Assembly (NCBI RefSeq): GCF_013266735.1
Contig: NZ_JABSNU010000005.1
Location: 1-64,000, forward strand
DNA: 64,000 bases
Direction: 5' to 3'
Origin: Pedobacter foliorum
Lineage (GTDB): Bacteria; Bacteroidota; Bacteroidia; Sphingobacteriales; Sphingobacteriaceae
Numbering within the stretch: the stretch's first letter is position 1; every line of letters starts with the position of its first letter. The notes under the pieces are model-generated. The model was not told the origin of the DNA and made no database searches. It was given only the letters and a program-made list of their open reading frames with translations. This document shows, one piece after another, positions 59,843-64,000 of this stretch. The translations under genes were made by a program, and so were the position numbers.

Positions 59843-62470
59843 ATGAAACTGATACACCAAGTTGCTAAAAAAGAAAATCAGGAGAGCTTATTGCTTCTCA
59901 ACAGTCACCAGGAAGGACTTACCGGCCGCATGGTCGGCCTCAAAAGAAAACAGTTCGGTTTAAACGAAGTTCAGCACAACAAGGCCCCGTCTTGGTATGT
60001 GCAGTTGTTTCAGGCTTTCCTCAATCCATTTATTGCAGTGTTGATTGTGTTGGCCATTATTTCTTTTGTAATGGATGTGCTGCTTGCTGATCCCGCTGAA
60101 AGGGAGTATAAAACCGTAATTGTAGTGGGGGTTATGGTGATGCTGAGTGTGCTGTTGCGATTCTGGCAGGAATTTACCAGTAGTAATGCTGCTGAACAAT
60201 TAAAAAGCATGGTTAAAACCACAGCAACGGTGCTTAGGAAAACTTCAGGTAAAAGAGAGATCGATATTACTGAGTTGGTACCCGGCGATATTGTGCTGTT
60301 GAGTGCAGGGGATATGGTACCTGCTGACTGTCGTATTTTGCAATCAAAAGATCTTTTTATAAGTCAGGCCATGCTAACCGGCGAATCTTTCCCGGTAGAG
60401 AAAAGGCATGCTGCCATTTTAGATGCTGATCATAAGGCATTACTGGAGCTGGATAATATTTGTTTTATGGGAACCAATATTGTAAGTGGAACCGCATTGG
60501 CGCTGGTAGTTTGTACCGGAAACAGGACTTATTTTGGTGCCTTGGGTAAAACGCTGACAGGGAAAAGGGCTGAAACCAGTTTTGATAAGGGAGTAAACAA
60601 AGTAAGCTGGCTATTAATCCGGTTTATGCTGGTTATGGTGCCGCTTGTTTTCCTTATTAATGGGATTACCAAGGGGGATTGGATGGACGCTTTGCTCTTT
60701 GGTATCTCAGTAGCAGTAGGTTTAACTCCTGAGATGCTGCCGATGATTGTAACGGCAAATCTGGCCAAAGGAGCTAGAAATATGAGCAGATCCAATGTTA
60801 TTGTTAAGCGTTTAAACGCCATTCAGAACATAGGGGCAATGGATGTATTGTGTACGGATAAGACTGGTACCTTAACCATGGATAAAATTGTATTGGAAAG
60901 GCACTTGAATGTGCAAGCCGAGCAGGATGATGAAGTGTTGAAGTGGGCTTATCTGAATAGTTTTCATCAAACTGGCTTGAAAAATCTGCTGGATGCTGCG
61001 ATTCTTGAACACATAGAGTTACACGATTATTTGAAGGTTGATGAGGATTATCAGAAACTGGATGAGATCCCTTTTGATTTTCACCGTAGGAGGATGAGCG
61101 TGGTATTGAGGCAAAAGAACGGGAAACATTTGCTGATTTGCAAAGGGGCTGTTGAAGAAATGCTGGCACATTGCAGTCACAGTTTTGATCCGGGAGAAGA
61201 CCGTCAGTTGCACAAGGAACAGGATAAGGTTGTTCCTATGGATAAACAGATGCGGGATACGGTACTCAATACTTCCAGAAAACTAAATGAGGAGGGGCTG
61301 AGGGTATTGCTGGTTGCCATTAAAGAATATGATGAACGCCCGCTTAATTATAGCATTAGTGACGAATCTAATATGGTTTTGACTGGTTTTATCGGTTTCC
61401 TTGATCCTGCAAAACCATCTGCAAAGCCTGCTATCGAAAGTTTACAGAAGCTAGGGGTGAGTATAAAGGTGCTTACCGGAGACAATGAGATCGTTACCCG
61501 TAAAATCTGCAGGGATGTAGGCATTCCGATTAATCATATTGTGTTGGGTGCTGAATTGGATAAACTAAGTGATGATGAGCTGTTGGAACAAATAGATCAG
61601 TTGAGTATCCTGGCTAAGTTAAGTCCGGTTCAAAAATCAAGAGTCGTTAAACTCCTGCAGCGTAAAGGACATACGGTTGGTTTTATGGGTGATGGTATTA
61701 ATGATGCAGCAGCCTTAAGGGATGCAGATGTAGGCATATCTGTTGATACTGCGGTGGATATTGCCAAAGAAAATGCTGATATCATCCTACTTGAAAAAGA
61801 CCTTATGGTGCTTAGAAAAGGAGTGATTTATGGTCGCCGGACTTTCGGTAATATCATTAAATATATAAAAATGACTGCCAGCAGCAATTTTGGGAATATG
61901 TTTAGCATGCTGGGCGCCAGTGCATTTTTGCCTTTTTTACCCATGTTGCCGATTCATCTGCTAATCCAGAACTTGTTGTACGACATTTCGCAGATTTCCA
62001 TTCCATGGGATAGCATGGACAAGGAGTTTATTGAAAAGCCTCAAAAATGGGATGCAAGGGGTATTAGCCGTTTCATGGTCTTTATTGGCCCAATTAGTTC
62101 CATTTTTGATTATGCAACTTTTGCAGTCATGTTCTTTGTTTTTAAAGCGAACACTCCGGAACATCAAAGCCTGTTTCAATCGGGCTGGTTCATAGAGGGG
62201 CTGCTCTCACAAACGTTGATTGTACACATGATCCGTACTCGTAAAGTTCCCTTTATTCAAAGCTGGGCAGCTGCACCGGTAGTGGCACTAACCAGTCTGA
62301 TTATGATTGTTGGTATTTTACTGCCTTTTTCGCCCTTTGCAGCAGCACTTAAACTTCAGCCTCTGCCATTAAGCTATTTTCCATGGCTGGTTGGCATCCT
62401 GTTTAGCTATTGCTTGCTTACTCAGATGGTTAAAAACTGGTTCATTAGAAAATTCAGCCAATGGCTTTAG
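59843..62470 (+). CDS. mgtA: MgtA/MgtB-type Mg2+-transporting P-type ATPase
   Basis: 875 aa from the ATG at 59843; the frame opens at a TTG (59804). P-type (P3B) features: a cation-ATPase N-terminal segment (GLTGRMVGLKRKQFGLNEV), TGESFPVEK near 180, phosphorylation motif DKTGTLT with Asp339, GDGINDAAALRDADVGIS near 617 and about ten membrane helices. SSNFGNMFSMLGAS, LPFLPMLPIHLLIQNLLYD (both near 680-710) are typical of MgtA/MgtB. It imports Mg2+. It lies 190 bp after the kinase gene, behind four 11-bp-spaced boxes, so control by the adjacent two-component pair is likely. Confidence 0.92.
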   Translation: MKLIHQVAKKENQESLLLLNSHQEGLTGRMVGLKRKQFGLNEVQHNKAPSWYVQLFQAFLNPFIAVLIVLAIISFVMDVLLADPAEREYKTVIVVGVMVMLSVLLRFWQEFTSSNAAEQLKSMVKTTATVLRKTSGKREIDITELVPGDIVLLSAGDMVPADCRILQSKDLFISQAMLTGESFPVEKRHAAILDADHKALLELDNICFMGTNIVSGTALALVVCTGNRTYFGALGKTLTGKRAETSFDKGVNKVSWLLIRFMLVMVPLVFLINGITKGDWMDALLFGISVAVGLTPEMLPMIVTANLAKGARNMSRSNVIVKRLNAIQNIGAMDVLCTDKTGTLTMDKIVLERHLNVQAEQDDEVLKWAYLNSFHQTGLKNLLDAAILEHIELHDYLKVDEDYQKLDEIPFDFHRRRMSVVLRQKNGKHLLICKGAVEEMLAHCSHSFDPGEDRQLHKEQDKVVPMDKQMRDTVLNTSRKLNEEGLRVLLVAIKEYDERPLNYSISDESNMVLTGFIGFLDPAKPSAKPAIESLQKLGVSIKVLTGDNEIVTRKICRDVGIPINHIVLGAELDKLSDDELLEQIDQLSILAKLSPVQKSRVVKLLQRKGHTVGFMGDGINDAAALRDADVGISVDTAVDIAKENADIILLEKDLMVLRKGVIYGRRTFGNIIKYIKMTASSNFGNMFSMLGASAFLPFLPMLPIHLLIQNLLYDISQISIPWDSMDKEFIEKPQKWDARGISRFMVFIGPISSIFDYATFAVMFFVFKANTPEHQSLFQSGWFIEGLLSQTLIVHMIRTRKVPFIQSWAAAPVVALTSLIMIVGILLPFSPFAAALKLQPLPLSYFPWLVGILFSYCLLTQMVKNWFIRKFSQWL

Positions 62471-62610
62471 GCTGATCAAAAGAAAAATTGGTAAAACCGA
62501 AGAGGATGTCCAAAAGGTGGGTGTTTAGCATTTGATTATGCTTATCGTTGTTCTGAGAGCCTAGCATTGGAAAGAATGCAAAAAAGTAGTAATGATAATT
62601 TTGTTTAATC

Positions 62611-62717
62611 GGTCGTCATCCTGAATTCGTCATACCGGCGAAGGCCGGTATCAGGACCCCGCAAGAGAAAGAAAGCCTCGCTAGTGCGAGATACCGCTCT
62701 TCAGCGGCATGACGACC
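62611..62717. repeat. Dispersed hairpin repeat, composite copy
   Basis: Outer ends GGTCGTCAT and ATGACGACC pair. The left arm has CCTGAATTCGTCATACCGG and GGCCGGTATCAGGACC, a GC-rich nested palindrome in place of the usual AATTTATTT core. The right arm is different (GAGATACCGCTCTTCAGCGGC), so the arms pair only in part. The loop is in the inverted orientation (GCAAGAGAAAGAAAGCC). Confidence 0.7.
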
Positions 62718-62756
62718 GCTATATACAACGAGCAGAATAACCTCTTTGTCATTGGT

Positions 62757-62857
62757 AATTCGTCATGCCGGCGAAGGCCGGTATCAGGACCCCGCATTAG
62801 CAAGGCTTTCTTTCTCTTGCGGGGTCCTGATACCGGCCTTCGCCGGTATGACGAATT
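62757..62857. repeat. Dispersed hairpin repeat with 40-bp GC-rich arms
   Basis: Arms 62757-62796 and 62818-62857 pair over 40 bp with one mismatch. Each arm contains CCGGCGAAGGCCGG, itself palindromic, replacing the AT-rich arm core of other copies. The 21-nt loop is the family loop (TTAGCAAGGC, TTTCTTTCTCT). Confidence 0.85.
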
Positions 62858-62908
62858 CAGAATGACGACCTAATCTTTTTGGACGCTCTCTTCTAAAAGA
62901 CATTAAGG

Positions 62909-63397
62909 ATGAAAAAACGACTAAACTATACCTTAGGGTATATCCTCAGTGTTGGCTTTTGTATCTGTAAATCATTAGCAGCAACAGGTCAAACACCGCC
63001 AGCTCAGGCAGGTGATACAAAGATGGACATCGATATCATTACTATACCTTTCAAGATAAGGCCCGGAGTTAGGGGGCTTCCAACTCAGTTGAATGCAAAT
63101 TTAAGTACGGCCCTATATCTTGGGAAACGAAAAGAACTGCAGAACAGTGGGTATGGATATGGCGTATTTGCCGGACTGGGTTCAGTAACAATGAATCCTT
63201 ATGTAACCAGACAGGCAATTGATTATGAATATGACGGGTTTGTAGGTAGTGTAGGCATTGCCGGAATATACGATGCGAAACGTTTCAATGTTGGTTTAGC
63301 AATGGGGATTGATCACTTGATGGATAAGAACAAGGCGAAGTGGATTTACCAGCATCAGCCATGGGTGGGCATTTTATTTGGTATTAATTTGAATTGA
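62909..63397 (+). CDS. Small exported protein, probably a beta-barrel or beta-rich envelope protein
   Basis: 162 aa. Signal peptide residues 1-27 (ending AATGQ). The body has alternating beta-type segments (LNANLSTALYLGK, GYGYGVFAGLGSVTMNP, YDGFVGSVGIAGIYDAKRFNVGLAM quoted as VGSVGIAGIYDAKRFNVGLA) and ends WVGILFGINLN, similar to small outer-membrane-barrel-like proteins of Bacteroidota. No family recognised. It stands alone between the hairpin repeats and a convergent CPBP gene. Confidence 0.7.
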   Translation: MKKRLNYTLGYILSVGFCICKSLAATGQTPPAQAGDTKMDIDIITIPFKIRPGVRGLPTQLNANLSTALYLGKRKELQNSGYGYGVFAGLGSVTMNPYVTRQAIDYEYDGFVGSVGIAGIYDAKRFNVGLAMGIDHLMDKNKAKWIYQHQPWVGILFGINLN

Positions 63398-63421
63398 TAA
63401 GTTCCTTTTTTAGGGTTTGTG

Positions 63422-64000
63422 CTATTGTCTAGTTGTTTGTCCACATTTATAACAAGCGAATATTGCTAATCCCATAACTAGCAAATAGTAAATCATACCT
63501 GTTTGTTCTACTCTGGTTTCAGATCCTTTTTCTATTACAGCTGTATAGATACCTGTGTCATTTTTAAAACCCCAGAACCATTGCCCAAAGTTCCAGGCAA
63601 AGTGAAGCCCAATAGGTAAAGCAATACCTTTAGATTTAAGTGCTGCTAAACCGAATAGTACAGCTCCGGTACCTGAGCCTAAAATTGCCTGCCACCAGGT
63701 CATCCCGCCTAGTATATGTTCAACTATGAAAATAACGACTATAAATACCTGGGCTACCCAAGGACCGGCAACATAATTTATACTGCGCAGCGGGAATCCA
63801 CGAAAGGCAATTTCTTCTCTAAGGGCAATAAAGGCATACAATAACAAATTCAAACCAATAGGTGTAAAGCTCATCTGAGATGAAAGCGCTATACTCAAGT
63901 GCCCATTTAATGCAATTAAAAGAACCTGTAATGAGGCTAAAAACAACCCAATAATAAAGCCTATAGCTACACGGGATAGTGTTGAAACACCAGGGATTAC
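63422..64000 (-). CDS. CPBP-family intramembrane glutamic protease (5' end outside window)
   Basis: At least 192 residues; the frame is open through position 64000, so the true start lies beyond the window and the TTG at 63946 is not the start. The catalytic EExxxR motif reads LREEIAFRGFPLR, followed by HILGGMTWWQAILGSGTGAVLFG (quoted as VEHILGGMTWW) and the second conserved HxxxN region LHFAWNFGQWFWG. About five membrane helices remain. These Rce1/CAAX-like proteases act within the membrane; substrates are unknown here. It converges with the small exported protein gene. Confidence 0.85.
   Translation of the reverse strand, partial: VIPGVSTLSRVAIGFIIGLFLASLQVLLIALNGHLSIALSSQMSFTPIGLNLLLYAFIALREEIAFRGFPLRSINYVAGPWVAQVFIVVIFIVEHILGGMTWWQAILGSGTGAVLFGLAALKSKGIALPIGLHFAWNFGQWFWGFKNDTGIYTAVIEKGSETRVEQTGMIYYLLVMGLAIFACYKCGQTTRQ

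Larger units (their letters stand above)
62471..62908. other. Intergenic region filled mainly by two hairpin repeats
   Basis: 438 bp. Two complete members of the dispersed hairpin family occupy 62611-62717 and 62757-62857. The remaining 200 bp show no gene, terminator or clear promoter. Confidence 0.6.

Noticed and set aside
60804..61169. 121-codon frame antisense to mgtA
   Set aside because: Contained in a conserved P-type ATPase gene; composition is that of an antisense shadow.

Overview
The window looks like the chromosome of a Bacteroidota bacterium of the Sphingobacteriaceae, probably Pedobacter or a close relative. This is inferred from gene content and style, not from a database search. 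The supporting signs are an AT-rich genome, TTTG/TAnnTTTG promoters of the Bacteroidota type, little Shine-Dalgarno sequence, many families typical of the phylum (DUF2723, DUF4296, TIGR02757, PG1098-like methyltransferase, MutS2, an archaeal-type ProS without an editing insert) and several TTG starts. Almost everything is core or housekeeping DNA; there is no prophage, no intact IS element, no CRISPR array and no rRNA operon.

Layout. 1-6.6 kb is a small glycan and signalling patch: an exported GH29 fucosidase with an AraC regulator, a lone receiver protein followed by a stand-alone resolvase-like N-domain, and an exported sulfatase. 7.2-13.3 kb holds ubiX, mtaB, lgt, an inositol-phosphatase gene, an Nfu-type Fe-S scaffold and purB. 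13.5-15.6 kb is an ECF sigma factor coupled to a membrane-anchored trypsin-like protease, divergent from a tiny lipoprotein. 15.7-24.7 kb carries ORF6N, DUF486, DUF72, a 1-Cys peroxiredoxin, a DUF2723 membrane protein, an SDR-like protein, a TPR protein and a methyltransferase. That methyltransferase ends a minus-strand operon (yggS, GNAT, DUF3298 lipoprotein, aspartate kinase, methyltransferase) reaching 28.0 kb. 28.1-33.7 kb has a DUF4296 lipoprotein, mutS2, a PQQ-type sugar dehydrogenase and both CoA-transferase subunits. 33.8-40.0 kb has udk, a LysM protein, dps, a 1.7-kb inserted segment and ubiD. 40.3-47.8 kb has two envelope proteins, proS, metB and neighbours. 47.9-54.3 kb has a DPM1-like glycosyltransferase, two tandem POT peptide transporters, an exported protein and a thiolase. 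54.6-64 kb has a PgpH-type HD phosphodiesterase, tRNA-Ser(GCU), a two-component system next to an MgtA-type P-ATPase, an exported small protein and a CPBP protease cut by the window end.

Functional links. UbiX (7.2 kb) makes the prenyl-FMN cofactor used by the UbiD protein (38.2 kb). The CoA transferase and the thiolase could act together on acetoacetate. The OmpR-family regulator and kinase at 57.6-59.7 kb probably control the MgtA gene through four 11-bp-spaced TTCTAAT-like boxes that end just upstream of a TACTTTTG promoter box.

The most unusual content is non-coding. (1) Three intergenic regions (about 6.75, 40.1 and 57.2 kb) carry arrays in which a short word recurs every 11 nt, each locus with its own word; in two of them the word flips to its reverse complement without leaving the 11-nt phase, and the third has a single flipped unit. 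(2) A dispersed family of long hairpins, in seven copies, keeps its loop while its arms differ and co-vary. (3) A 1.7-kb insert between perfect 30-bp direct repeats duplicates the promoter and start of ubiD and contains a metalloprotease-like lipoprotein gene and a frameshifted excisionase-like remnant.
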